A program made the position numbers and the translations under genes. From positions 78,778,484-78,842,483 of the forward strand of contig NC_135716.1 of NCBI RefSeq assembly GCF_964656455.1: 64,000 bases of DNA. The letters are read 5' to 3'. Positions 21,603 through 32,635 of this stretch are shown piece after piece. The first letter of the stretch is position 1. The number at the start of each line of letters is the position of its first letter. Under the pieces are notes generated by a model. The model did not search any database, was not told the DNA's origin, and saw nothing but the letters and a program-made list of their open reading frames with translations. The stretch is from Halichoerus grypus (taxonomy: Eukaryota; Chordata; Mammalia; Carnivora; Phocidae).

Positions 21603-22030
21603 ATCCAGTGAACACAGGCACATCCTTCCCTTGCTTAATCTCTTTTAGACAGTTCATACCCAACCCATCCCTTCTGGGTTCAACACTGCCTTTCTCTCTT
21701 TTTATTCCATCTGATATTCTAAGCCCCGTTTGGAAGTTCCCCTTCCTTTGCCCTTTCCATACATGTTGGTAACTTCCAAAATTCCATTCTCTCTTTTCTC
21801 TTATTAGCCATGCATATCTGATTAACCTGGGAGATTTTTTTCACATCTGGTGGTTCCACTATAACCTATATCATAGTAACTGTCAGAACAACCCCATGTG
21901 TTCTCATCTATTCAAGGATACCATCTTCTCTGACATCAGTCTACCATCAGCAAGGTTGAGTTTCATGTTTTATAGAATTTACTGAACCTTGGAAAAATAC
22001 CAATTTTCTTTATATTGGCCTTAAGAAATT
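21603..22030 (+). mobile_element. L2-like remnant, right part
   Basis: AATCCAGTGAACACAGGCAC...TTAATCTCTTTTAGACAG...CACTGCC continues the L2-like text interrupted by the L1. The right boundary is uncertain. Confidence 0.45.
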
Positions 22031-22154
22031 CTTATGCTAGACTATTTAAGCACCACGCCCTCAAATACCGTCTGCCTATGCATCCTAGTTTGGAATAGCT
22101 GTTCCTTTTCTCTGCTCTCATAACGTCCTCCGTTTGTTATATTGACACATTTTT

Positions 22155-22575
22155 TTAGGGATTTAATTGTATCCAAAAGATATGTCTACTATCTCAGAAT
22201 GTGACCCTCTTTGCAAATATGGTCATTGCAGATGTCATTAGTTAAGATAAAGTCATACCAGAGTCAAGGGTCCTTAATTCAACATGACTGATATCCTTAG
22301 AGGAAACGAGAAACACAGGGGGAACGCCACGTGATGATGGACGCAGAAATAGGAGCGGTGCCCCTGCCAGCCAGGGAATGCCAAGCACTGATCGCTACCA
22401 CTAGAAACTGGAAAGGAGAAATTCCTCTCCAGAGTCTCAAAAGGAGCTCGGCTTTATTGACATCTTGATCTTGGACATATAGCCTTCAGAACTGTGTGAG
22501 AATAAATTTCTGTTATTTGAAGCCACCCAGTTTGTGGTACTTTGTAATGGCAATCCTAGGAAACTAATACAGTTT
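22155..22575 (+). mobile_element. MLT1-type LTR (ERVL-MaLR)
   Basis: CTCAGAATGTGACC...TTTGCAAATATGGTCATTGC...CACAGGGGGAACGCCACGTG...GGAATGCCAAGCACTG...GAACTGTGTGAGAATAAATTTCTG...CTAGGAAACTAATACAG is the canonical MLT1 LTR order, including the polyadenylation signal AATAAA. Solo LTR, no internal region nearby. Confidence 0.88.
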
Positions 22576-23214
22576 TTGGCATTGCAAAGTTTAGTACTTA
22601 TGTAACAAATACTTAATACTAATACCTAAAAATATATCTGGTTTCCATTATGATTATAAAATGCATGATCTTTTTTCTCTGGCTACTAATACATTTTTCT
22701 CTTTTCTTTTGGCATTCTGGAACATACCATAAAACAGTCTAAACGTATATTTCTTTTTATTTATCTTTCTTAATACTTGTGGTTTCTGAATCAGAAGAAT
22801 TTTGTCTATCCTCAATTCCTAAAAAATATGTCAAATAGTGTTTCTCTTACTCACACTATTCTTTATCACTGACACAAAAATTTCTGTGTGAAAGCATCTC
22901 ATTTTTGCTTCTATAACTCCTAAACTCTCTTAATTTCAGTTTCCATTTTTTCAGTTTTATATTGAGAATAATGTTGTATTTTATAAGTTATTAGGTTCTC
23001 TTTTGACTGTGATAATTTATTAGTTATCCTCAAAGTTTTAACTTGGGACATTCTTTTCCCAGGCATTTCACTCATTTCTTTTTCAAATTTGTGTGAACAA
23101 TTTTTGTTTAGTGTTATTGTTGAAAATATATTAACTATTCATATATAATAGTTTATATTTGTTCACTCAACATCTGAAATTCTTTTTAAATTAAATTTAA
23201 TCAATTAATTTTTA
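22576..23214. other. Unassigned AT-rich sequence
   Basis: T-rich sequence; no gene or repeat recognised. Confidence 0.4.
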
Positions 23215-23230
23215 AAATGTGTCCTTTTTC

Positions 23231-23413
23231 TGGGGTGCCTGGGTGGCTCAGTCAGTTAAGCGTCTGCCTTCAGCTCTGGTCATGATCTCATGGTCCTGGG
23301 ATCGAGCCCCAGGATCTCTGCTCAGCGGGAAGTCTGCTTCTCCCTCTCACTCTTCCTCTGTGTTCTCTCTCTCTCTCTCAAATAAGTAAATAAATAAAAT
23401 CTTTAAAATAAAT
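23231..23413 (+). mobile_element. Can-SINE with 16-bp perfect duplication
   Basis: TGGGGTGCCTGGGTGGCTCAG head, shortened middle, tail AATAAAATCTTTAAAATAAAT. AAATGTGTCCTTTTTC is at 23215-23230 and 23414-23429. It landed at the edge of an old antisense L1 fragment. Confidence 0.96.
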
Positions 23414-23429
23414 AAATGTGTCCTTTTTC

Positions 23430-23800
23430 CTAGTTTTACCAAGGTATAGCTGATAAATAAAAATTGTGTATATATTTAAGGTGTGCAACATGGTAATGAT
23501 TTGATACATGTATATTGTGAAATGTTTACCATAATGAAGTTAATTAATACATCCATCACCTCATACATCATTTTTATATGCTGTGAGAACACTTAAGACT
23601 TATTCTCTTGTACTTCTCATTGTAAAGGACAAGAGAGAATAATAAATGAGATTTCAAGTATGTAATATGACATTATTAACTGAGGTCACCATGCTGAACC
23701 TCACATCCCTAGAACTTGCAAATGTCAGAACTGAAAGTCTGTACCTTTTAACCAACATCCCCCCATTTCCCTTACCCCTGAATATATTGTCAAATAATCT
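23430..23800 (-). mobile_element. Old L1M 3'UTR fragment, antisense
   Basis: ACCAAGGTATAGCTGATAAA...TTTAAGGTGTGCAACATGG...ATCCATCACCTCATACATC...CACCATGCTGAACCTCAC...GTACCTTTTAACCAACATC is the reverse complement of an old L1M 3' end. It carries about 37 bp near 23614-23650 that do not fit the family text; 27 bp of this match 14773-14799. Confidence 0.7.
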
Positions 23801-23814
23801 TTTATAAAGGTTCA

Positions 23815-24291
23815 AAGAATATACAATGGACAAATGATAGTCTCCTCAATAAAAAGTGTTAGGAAAACCGGATATCCACATCCAAAGAATCAAATTGTAC
23901 CCTTATCTTATACCAGAAACAAAATTTAACTCAAAATGGATTAAAGACTTATATGAAAGATCTAAAAGTGTAAAACTCCTTGAACAAAACATAGGGGAAA
24001 ACTTCCTTGGGATGGGCTTGGCAATATTTTTTTTGGATTTGACACCAAAAGCATAAACAACAAAAGAAAAAAAAATGAAAAAAAAAAATCAAGTGGGACT
24101 ACATAAAACTAGAAAGCCTCTGCACAACAAAAGGAACCATCCACAAAATGAAAAGGCAACCTAGGGAATAGGAGAAAATATCTGCAAACAGGTATCTGAT
24201 AAGGGATTACTATCCAAAACATATAAGGGACTCCTACAACTCCATAGCAAAAACCAAAACCAAAACAAAACAAAAAAGAAACAAGCAAGCA
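23815..24291 (+). mobile_element. Old L1 ORF2 3' part, left of SINE
   Basis: ACAATGGACAAATGATAGTC, AATGGATTAAAGACTTATATG and AGCCTCTGCACAACAAAAGG follow the ORF2 C-terminal region. Frames are broken. It continues after the SINE at 24505. Confidence 0.85.
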
Positions 24292-24504
24292 GGGGCGCCT
24301 GGGTCGTTCAGTCGTTAAGCGTCTGCCTTTGGCTCGGGTCATGATCCCAGGGTCCTGGGATCGAGCCCCGCATCAGGCTCCCTGCTCAGCGGGAAGCCTG
24401 CTTCTCCCTCTCCCACTCCCCCTGCTTGTGTTCCCTCTCTCGCTGTGCCTCCCTCTGTCAAATAAATAAATAAAATCTTAAAAAAAGAAAGAAAGAAAGA
24501 AAGG
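24292..24504 (+). mobile_element. Can-SINE inside old L1
   Basis: GGGGCGCCTGGGTCGTTCAGTCGTTAAGCG head, GGGCTCCCTGCTCAGCGGGAAGCC middle, tail ending in an (AGAA)n run (24486-24503). Short duplication AGCAAGCA at 24284-24291 and 24505-24512. Confidence 0.96.
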
Positions 24505-25225
24505 AGCAAGCAAAATCCAAAACAAAAACAGTTGAAAAATTAGTGAAGGACCTGAACAGACATTTTTTTCCAAGGAAGACATACAAATGGCCAAGATGTA
24601 TATGAAAAATTGCTCAAATCACTAATCACCCAATCATTAGGGAAACATAAATCAAAACCACAATGAAATTAATCACTGCACACCTCTTAGAGTGGCTAGG
24701 AGGAAAAAGACAAGAGATAACAGCTGTTGCTGAGGGGAGGAAGAAAAGGGAACTCATAGAGTGTTGGTGGAAATGTAAACTGGCACAGCCATTACAGAAC
24801 CAATAGGGAGTTCCTCAAAAAAGTTAAAATACAAACTCCCATATGATCCAGCAATCTCACTTTTGGTTATATAGCCAAAGGAAATGAAGTCAGGATCCCA
24901 CAGATATATCTGCATGTCTATGTTCATTGCAGCACTATTCACAGTAGCCAATATTTGGAAATAACCTAAGTCTCTGTTGCTGCATGAATGGATAAAGAAA
25001 ATGTGGTATAAACACACAATAGAATATTATTCAGCCAGAAAAAGGAAGGAAATTCTGCCATTTGTGAGAACTTTGGTAAACTAGAGGACATTACACCAAG
25101 TGAAACAAGCCAGAATGAGAAAGACAAGAAAGAGTGCATCATCTGATTTATATGTATAATCTAAAAAAGTCAAACACAAAGAAGCAGAGAGTAGAATGGT
25201 GGTTGCCAGGGGCTGTGGGGTGAAA
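24505..25225 (+). mobile_element. Old L1 ORF2 3' part and 3'UTR, right of SINE
   Basis: Continues the L1 of 23815-24291: AGTGAAGGACCTGAACAGAC, the GTTGGTGGAAATGTAAACTGGC block, GATCCAGCAATCTCAC and GGTTGCCAGGGGCTGTGGGG. Frames decayed. Confidence 0.85.
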
Positions 25226-25665
25226 TTCTTGACATATAGTATTGCTTTATGTTTATGCTTTCTTCTGATCTTTAAAAAAAGAAGTTTGTTTTCTGCTGTA
25301 ATTTGTAACTGTTGATTATGTGAAAATGTGACAAAATTTTTGGTTGTTCTTCATCTTGAGAAACCTGTACATGTGAGTTGAGGGTGGTTTCACCATATCA
25401 CAACTGGGGGAACTATCAAGCCTGAACCACTTCGCCACTGGGTATAGTATAAATTTAAACCCAAGGTCCTGTGAGGGCAAGTCTGTGGATAAAAGCATTT
25501 CTAACAATACCTTGTGCTCCACTGAGAGCCCAGGCCAAGATAGTCATAGCCTTGTGTTGTTAAGTTTTGCAGACAGACTGATACTTTTTCTGGACACATT
25601 TCTGGATTTTTAAAGAGTCTTGGATTTAAACTGAGGCTTCAGTTCAAATTTGTTTAGGCTTTTGC
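25226..25665. other. Unassigned sequence
   Basis: No recognisable gene or repeat. Confidence 0.4.
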
Positions 25666-25669
25666 TCTC

Positions 25670-26072
25670 ATGGACTGAACTGTGTCCACCAAAAATTTGT
25701 ATGTTGAAGCCTTAACCCCCAATATGATGGTATTTGGAGATAAGGCCTTGGGGAGGTAATTAGATTCAGATGAGGTCATGAAGGTGTGGTCCATGTGATG
25801 GGATGAGTGCCTTTACACGAAGAGATACCAGAGAGCTTGCACCCTCTCTCTCTTGCTCTCACTCTTGATCTTTCTCTGTGAGTGCACAGAGAGGTCATGG
25901 GAGCACAGAGCAAGATGGAGACTCCCCAGAGAGCCAAGAGAAGAGTCCCGAATGAAACCTACTTTGCCAGCACCTTGATCTTGGAATTCCCAACCTCCAG
26001 AACAGTGAAAAATAAACTACTGTTGAAGCCACACAGTCCACGGTATATTGTTATAGCAGCCTGAGCAGATTA
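25670..26072 (+). mobile_element. Solo LTR, ERVL-MaLR (MLT1A/MST-like)
   Basis: ATGGACTGAACTGTGTCC...GTATGTTGAAGCCTTAACC...GATGGTATTTGG...GGTAATTAGATTCAGATGAGG...ACCAGAGAGCTTGC...CACCTTGATCTTGG...GTTATAGCAGCCTGAGCAG: sense-strand MaLR LTR, nearly complete, with no retroviral genes beside it. Confidence 0.85.
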
Positions 26073-26140
26073 ACACACTTGCCTTCTGTCTTTTACTTGG
26101 ACAGTAAAAGCCAAAGCTTTCTCCTGCTATAAACCCTTGA

Positions 26141-26395
26141 GGGGTGCCTGTGTGGCTCTGTTGGTTGAGCGTCCAACTTTTGGTTTCAGCTCAGGTCATC
26201 ATCTCAGGGTTATGGGATCGAACTTACCTCAGGCTTTGCACTCAGGATATCTGCTTGAGATTCTTTCCCCCTCCCTCCTCCTCTCCACTCCTCCTCCCCT
26301 CTGCTCCTCCCTCATCCTTGTGCGTGCACGCTCTTTCTCTCTCTCTCTCTAAATAAAATCTTTTTTCAAAAAAAGATGCTAAACAAAACAAAACC
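26141..26395 (+). mobile_element. Can-SINE, older subtype
   Basis: GGGGTGCCTGTGTGGCTCTG head, GTCCAACTTTTGGTTTCAG variant, CT-rich tract and tail AAATAAAATCTTTTTTC. Flanks AAACCCTTGA and AAAAAACCTTGA form a loose duplication. Confidence 0.93.
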
Positions 26396-26529
26396 AAAAA
26401 ACCTTGAAACAAGAACTCCCTTAACTATTTTTTACTTCCAGCACAATGCTCGGTGCTCTGCAATCAGGCATCCTATATGTTAAATTAATCATACAGATTT
26501 AAGCAATATCAGGGAAGAAATATTTAACT
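26396..26529. other. Unassigned spacer
   Basis: Short unrecognised stretch. Confidence 0.3.
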
Positions 26530-26612
26530 TAGTCTCTTTATTCCTGTGTCCTTAATATTTAGCGTGGTGCATCATAAATAGTAAGCACCCAATAAATGCT
26601 AGGTGCAAGGAT
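26530..26612 (+). mobile_element. L2/MIR-type 3' end
   Basis: GTGTCCTTAATATTTAGCG...AGTAAGCACCCAATAAATGC is the common terminal motif of L2/MIR families. Confidence 0.6.
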
Positions 26613-26939
26613 AAATAACTTTAGTGTTATAAATTAAGATACCTGCAATTTCAGAGAATAGAGTTGCCTGCCATGTTCAATTTTTCATGAAACGATATTG
26701 TGATTCAATATTGGTCATGTTAGTTCTTAGTCACATTGGTTTTATTCATAATTTCATGAATTTTCTGACTGACATAGCCATGCTTACAGTTAAGTGGATA
26801 TTCAGTCAAAAGTTACTGAACTGAGACATGAATGCAACATGTATTTTGCAACTCATGAATATATAATGCTATACAGTTAAAATTGTGAGTTCTTTAAAGA
26901 ATGGGATGAACATATAGACAGACCAGAGAAAACTCTATT
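26613..26939. other. Unassigned AT-rich sequence
   Basis: No gene or repeat recognised before the L1 target site. Confidence 0.4.
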
Positions 26940-26951
26940 TAAAAGTTTTTG
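26940..26951. repeat. Target-site duplication of third L1, left
   Basis: TAAAAGTTTTTG; identical 12 bp at 32408-32419 just after the A-rich tail. Confidence 0.85.
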
Positions 26952-28000
26952 CGGAGGGGAAGAGCAAGGTGGTGGAGGAGTAGGAGACCTAAATTTCCTC
27001 TGGTCCCAGGAATTCAGCTGGATAGGGATCAAACCATTCTGAACATCTATGAACACAACAGGAGATCAAAGAAAAGAATAGCAGCAATTCTCTGAACAGA
27101 AAAGCGACCACGTTCTGGAAGGTAGGACATGCAAGTGGAGAAGTGAATCCGAGGCGATATTCGGGAGGATAGACAGTGGGGGAGGGGGCCTCAGTCTGCC
27201 ACTTCTGGCAAATGATAAAGCAGCAGAGCACAAAATCGGAACTTTTAGAAGTCAGCTCTACTGAGGGATGTTGCTCCAGTGGCTAAGCAGGGGGTGGAAC
27301 CCTTGCTGGGACAGTGTGGTCTCAGGACCCTCGGGGTCAGAGAAAGACTGGGGGTGCCTGAGTGTGGCAGAACTCCCAGGTATTGGAGCACGGAAGCCGG
27401 CTGCAGAGATGGAGCTGAGGAGTGGGCTCTCAGCTCGGGGTTGCCATAAACTGTGATCCGCGGCACAGTCAGGCCACTGCTTTTCCAGCAGGGACCCAAC
27501 AAGCAGCAGATCTGGGGAGACTCCCCTTCCTCCCCTGGGAGGAGTAGTATGGGAGCATACTGCAGGGATCTGCTGGGTTTGGAGACTCCACACGGGGTCA
27601 TGTGCCAGAGATAGAAATACTCGGTCACAGGCCGGGTGAGCACGGAGTGCGGCCGGAGACCGGGAAGACGGGAGTGATTGATTGCTTTTCTCTGGGGGCT
27701 CACTGAGGAGCAGGGCCCCGAGCTCTTGGCTCCTCCAGGGTGGAGATTGGGAGGCCACCATTTTCACTCTCAGCCTCCAAAGCTGTACGTAAAGCTTGCA
27801 GGGAACAAAAGCTCCTGAGAGCAAACCCAAGCAGATTACCTAGCCCAGACCAGCAAGGGTGGGGCAATTCTGCCTCCTGCAAAGACATTTCAGAACCACT
27901 GCAATAGGCCACTCCCCCAGAAGATCAGCAAGAACAGCAAGCCAAGACCAAGTTTACCGATCACTGACAATGGCAGAACTCCAGCACTAGGGGAATACTG
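26952..28000 (+). promoter_or_regulatory. L1 5'UTR, GC-rich part
   Basis: Starts GCGGAGGGGAAGAGCAAGG, the same kind of head as the 15579 copy (GGGGGAGGAAAGACGGCAG) but clearly divergent beyond it. Internal-promoter role is known for L1 5'UTRs and inferred here. Long antisense open frames (for example 27258-27830) cross it. Confidence 0.65.
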
Positions 28001-28104
28001 CACATAGAATTCATTGCCTTTTTCCCATGATGCTTTAGTCTTTCAAAGTTAATTTCTTTTTAACTTCTTCTTTTCTTTTTTTTAATTTTTCTTTTTCCCT
28101 TTTT

Positions 28105-28632
28105 CAACCAACATCTTATCAATCACTTTTTTAAAAAATCTTTTATATTTTTCATTTTTAAAATCATATTCTATCCCTTCTTAGTAGTTAACCTTACTTT
28201 TGGTATATATATATATTTTGTTCTCTCTTTAAAATTTTGGGATACAGTTTCTTCTAACAGACCAAAATATACCCTAAATCTCTAGTGTATGGCTTCATTC
28301 TAGTCTCCTGCCTGATCACATTCTCTCTGTTCTTTTTTTTTAAATCCTCTTCTTTCTTTTTTCAACCAACTTCTTATCTTACCAACTCCTTTTATAAAAT
28401 CTTTTATAATTTCCATCTTTACACTCATTCCATCCCTTCATCATATTTACCATTATTTTTGTACATATATAAGTTTTTCTTTCTTTAAAATTTTGGGAGA
28501 TACTTTCTTCTAACAGACCAAAATATGCCCAAAATCTAGTGTGTGGCACTGATCTATACACCAGCCTGATCATATTTGATCATATTATGTTTTTTTCTTT
28601 GTTTGTTTTTATCTTCTTCTTTCTCTTTTTCA
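28105..28632. repeat. About 260-bp tandem duplication in L1 5'UTR
   Basis: Unit 1 starts CAACCAACATCTTATC (28105) and unit 2 CAACCAACTTCTTATC (28363), 258 bp apart. Both share TTTAAAATTTTGGGA, TTCTTCTAACAGACCAAAAT and a CCTGATCA block near their ends. A third start, TTTTTCAAC, at about 28626 runs straight into ORF2. The zone is T-rich on this strand. Confidence 0.85.
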
Positions 28633-28635
28633 ACA

Positions 28636-31600
28636 GAATACACATTCTTCTCTAGTGCCCATGGAACATTCTCCAGAATAGATCACATCCTAGGTCACAA
28701 ATCAGGTCTCAACTGGCAACAAAAGATTGGGATCATTCCCTGCATATTTTCAGACCACAATGCTTTGAAACTAGAACTCAATCACAAGAGGAAAGTCAGA
28801 AAGAACTCAAATACATGGAGGCTAAAGAGCATCCTACTAAAGAATGAATGGGTCAACCAGGAAATTAAAGAACAATTAAAAATATTCATGGAAACAAATG
28901 AAAATGAAAACACAACTGTTCCAAATCTTTGGGATGCAGCAAAGGCAGTCCTAAGAGGAAAGTATATAGTAATACAAGCCTTTCTCAAGAAACAAGAAAG
29001 GTCTCAAATACACAACCTAAGCCTAAACCTAAAGGAGCTGGAGAAAGAACAGCAAATAAAACCTAAACCCAGCAGGAGAAGAGAAATAATAAAGATCAGA
29101 GCAGAAATCAATGAAATAGAAACCAAAAGAACAGTAGAACAGATCAACGAAACTAGGAGCCGGTACTTTGAAAGAATTAACAAGATTGATAAACCCCTGG
29201 CCAACTTATCAAAAAGAAAAGAGAAAGGACCCAAATAAATAAAATCATGAATGAAAGAGGAGAGATCACAACCAACACCAAAGAAATACAAACAATTATA
29301 AGAACATATTATGAGCAACTATATGCCAGCAAATTAGATAATCTGGAAGAAATGGATGCATTCCTAGAGATGTATCAACTACCAAAACTGAACCAGGAAG
29401 AAATAGAAAATCTGAACAGACCTATAACCACTAAGGAAATTGAAGCAGTAATCAAAAATCTCCCAACAAACAAAAGCCCAGGGCCACATGGCTTCCCAGG
29501 GGAATTCTACCAAACATTTAAAGAATTAACACCTATTCTTCTGAAACTGTTCCAAAAAATAGAAATGGAAGGAAAACTTCCAAACTCGTTTTATGAGGCC
29601 ACCATTACCTTGATCCCAAAACCAGACAAAGACCCCATCAAAAAGGAATATTACAGACCCATATCCCTGATGAAGATGGATGCAAAAATTCTCACCAAAA
29701 TACTAGCCAATAGGATCCAACAGTACATTAAAAGGATTATTCACCACAACCAAGTGGGATTTATCCCTGGGCTGCAAGGTTGGTTCAACATCCACAAATC
29801 AATCAATGTGATACAATACATTCATAAAAGAAAGAAAAAGACTGTATGATCCTCTCAATAGATACAGAAAAAGCATTTGACAAAGTACAGCATCCTTTCT
29901 TGACCAAAACTCTTCAGAGTGTAGGGATAGATGGTACATACCTCAATATCATAAAAGCCATCTATGAAAAACACAGAGCGAATATCATTCTCAATGGGGA
30001 AAAACTGACAGCTTTCCCCGTAAGGTCAGGAACATGGCAGGGATGTCCACTATCACCACTGCTATTCAACATAGTATTATAAGTCCTAGCCACAGCAATC
30101 AGACTACAAAAAGAAATAAAAGGCATCCAAACTGGCAAAGAAGAAGTCAAACTCTCACTCTTTGCAGATGATATGATCCTTTATGTGGAAAACCCAAAAG
30201 ACTCCACCCCAAAACTGCTAGAACTCATACAGGAATTCAGTAAAGTGGCAGGCAATAAAATCAATGCACAGAAATCGGTGGCATACCTATACACCAACAA
30301 CAAGACAGAAGAAAGAGAAATTAAGGAGTCGATCCCATTTACAAATGCACCCAAAAACATAAGATACCTAGGAATAAATCTAACCAAAGTGGCAAAGGAT
30401 CTGTACTCAGAAAACTATAAAATACTCATGAAAGAAATTGAGGAAGACACAAAGAAATGGAAAAACATTGCATGCTCATGGATTGGAAGAAGAAATATTG
30501 CGAAGATGTCCATGCTACCTAGAGCAATCTACACATTCAATGCAATCCCTATCAAAATACCATCTACTTTTTTCAAAAAAATGGAACAAATAATCCTAAA
30601 ATGTGTATGGAACCAGAAAAGACCCCGAATAGCCAGAGGAATGTTGAAAAAGAAAAGCAATGTAGGTGGCATCACAATTCTGGACTTCCAGCTCTATTAC
30701 AAAACTGTCACCATCAAGACAGTATGGTACTGGCACAAAAACAGACACATAGGTCAATGGAACAGAATAGAGAGCCCAGAAATGGACCCTCAACTCTATG
30801 GTCAACTAATCTTCGACAAAGCAGGAAAGAATGTCCAATGGCAAAAAGACAGTCTCTTCAAGAAATGGTGTTGGGAAAATTGGACAGCCACATGCAGAAG
30901 AATGAAAGTGGACCATTTCCTTACACCATACACAAAAATAGACTCCAAATGGTTGAAAGACCTAAATGTGAGACAGGAGTCCATCAAAATCCTAAAGGAG
31001 AACACAGGTAGCAACCTCTTCGACCTCAGCCACAGCAACTTCTTCCTAGAAACATTGCCAAAGGCAAGGGAAACAAGGGCAAAAATGAACTTTTGGGACT
31101 TCATCAAGATAAAAAGCTTTTGCACAGTAAAAGAAACAGTCAACAAAACCAAAAGACAACCGACAGAATGGGAGAAGAATTATTTGCAAATGACATATCA
31201 GATAAAGGGTTAGTATCCAAAATCTATAAAAAACTTCTCAAACTCAACACCCAAAGAACAAATGATCCAATCAAGAAATGGGCAGAAGACATGAACAGAC
31301 ACTTTTCAAAAGAAGACATCCAAATGGCCAACAGACACATGAAAAAGTGCTCAACATCGCTCGGCATCAGGGAAATCCAAATCAAAACCAATGAGATACC
31401 ACCTCACACCAGTCAGAATGGCTAAAATTAACAAGTCAGGAAACGACAGATGTTGGCAGGGATGTGGAGAAAGGGGAACCCTCCTACACTGTTGGTGGGA
31501 ATGCAAGCTGGTGCAGCCACTCTGGAAAATGGTATGGAGGTTCCTCCAAAAGTTGAAAATAGAGCTACCATATGGGATCCAGCAATTGCACTACTGGGTA

Positions 31601-31735
31601 TTTACCCCAAAGATACAAATGTAGTGATCCGAAGGGGTACATGCACCCCGATGTTTATAGCACCAATGTCCACAATAGCCTAACTTTGGAAAGAGCCAAG
31701 ATGTCCATCAACAGATGAATGGATAAAGAAGATGT

Positions 31736-31803
<68 letters not shown>

Positions 31804-31938
31804 ACAGAATATTATGCAGCCATCAAAAGGAATGAGATCTTGCCATTTGCAATGAGGTGGATGGAACTGGAGGGTGTTATGCTGAGCGAAATAAGTCAAT
31901 CAGAGAAAGACATGTATCATATGACCTCACCGATATGA
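28636..31938 (+). pseudogene. ORF2: L1 ORF2, N-terminus missing, many breaks
   Basis: Begins at the EYTFFSSAHGTFSRID part of the endonuclease, then SDHNALKLELNHK. It continues through the RT ([21 protein letters not shown]) and a conserved FADD box just before 30173, to the CX3CX7HX4C region (CWQGCGERG) and MYHMTSPI. Breaks: 1-bp deletions near 29203 and 29843; GAA-to-TAA stop at 30080; +2 near 31181; -2 near 31392; +2 near 31577; stop at 31681 (AAA to TAA). A TA/CA microsatellite at 31738-31803 expands the codons around YIYTMEYY but keeps the frame. The chance ATG at 28576 lies in the 5'UTR repeat. Confidence 0.93.
31738..31803. repeat. (TA)n(CA)n microsatellite inside L1 ORF2
   Basis: About 21 TA units followed by about 12 CA units, replacing the short ATATATACAATGG of other copies. 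Likely polymorphic in length. Confidence 0.95.
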
Positions 31939-32125
31939 GGAATTCTTAATCTCAGCAAACAAACTGAGGGTTGCTGGAGTGGTTGGGGGTGGGAGGGATG
32001 GGGTGGCTGGGTGATAGACATTGACGAGGGTATGTGGTATGGTGAGTGCTGTGAATTGTGTAAGACTGTTGAATCACAGACCTGTACCTCTGAAACAAAT
32101 AATACATTATATGTTAAAAAAATAA
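31939..32125 (+). other. L1 3'UTR, proximal module
   Basis: GGAATTCTTAATCTCAGC, G-rich middle, GTGAATTGTGTAAGACTG and TAATACATTATATG with an A-rich end and GAAGAAG. Same module as 3126-3333 (minus strand). Confidence 0.75.
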
Positions 32126-32407
32126 AAAAAGAAGAAGATAACAGGAAGGGAAAAATGAAGGGGGGGAATTGAAGGCGGGGTCAAACCATGAGAGACTATG
32201 GACTCTGAGAAACAAACTGAGGGTTCTAGAGGGGAGGGGCGTGGGGGGGGTGGTTTAGCCTGGTGATGGGTATTAAAGAGGGCATGTACTGCATTGAACA
32301 CTGGGTGTTATACGCAAACAATGAATCATGGAACACTACACCAACAACTAATGATGTACTGTATGGTGATTAACATAACATAATAAAAAAATAAATAATT
32401 AAAAAAA
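32126..32407 (+). other. L1 3'UTR, distal module and A-tail
   Basis: GGAAGGGAAAAATGAAGGGG...TTAGCCTGGTGATGGG...ACTGGGTGTTATACGC...TTAACATAACATAATAAAA. This module is shared by the young L1s here and is also the 171-bp insert at 61401. Confidence 0.85.
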
Positions 32408-32419
32408 TAAAAGTTTTTG
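32408..32419. repeat. Target-site duplication of third L1, right
   Basis: TAAAAGTTTTTG, exact match to 26940-26951. Confidence 0.85.
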
Positions 32420-32429
32420 TAATTGTAAT

Positions 32430-32635
32430 TAGAATTAACATTTATTGAGCACTGGCTATGAGCTGAGTATTGTAGTAAGAACTTGGGCACATTATTATCT
32501 CATTTACTCTTCAACACTCCATAAGGCAGGTTCAATTATTTTCTCCACTTTATTGAAGAACAAACCAAAAATGTAATTCGTCCAACATAATACCACTCTG
32601 AAGTCATGGCACTGGAATAGAATCGCAGATCAAGT
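32430..32635 (+). mobile_element. MIR remnant
   Basis: AACATTTATTGAGCACTGGC...ATTATTATCTCATTTACTC...ATTATTTTCTCCACTTTATTG...GGCACTGGAATAGAATCGC follows the MIR consensus order in diverged form. Confidence 0.75.

Larger units (their letters stand above)
26952..32407 (+). mobile_element. L1 with 5'UTR but deleted ORF1 and half endonuclease
   Basis: Order: GC-rich 5'UTR (26952 to about 28000), T-rich tandem-repeat zone (about 28100-28632), ORF2 from the C-terminal half of the endonuclease (28636-31938), two-module 3'UTR (31939-32407). Flanked by a 12-bp duplication, so both ends are original and the missing ORF1 and ORF2 start come from an internal deletion, not from 5' truncation. ORF2 carries at least five frameshifts and two stops. 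Non-functional. Confidence 0.92.

Noticed and set aside
27258..27830. 190-codon minus-strand frame as a host gene
   Set aside because: Lies wholly in the L1 5'UTR; kept only as a comparison for the antisense-frame finding.
28576..28640. Spliced L1 (acceptor after the pyrimidine tract) as cause of the internal deletion
   Set aside because: In a splicing product the pyrimidine tract and AG would be lost with the intron; here they remain, so microhomology fits better.
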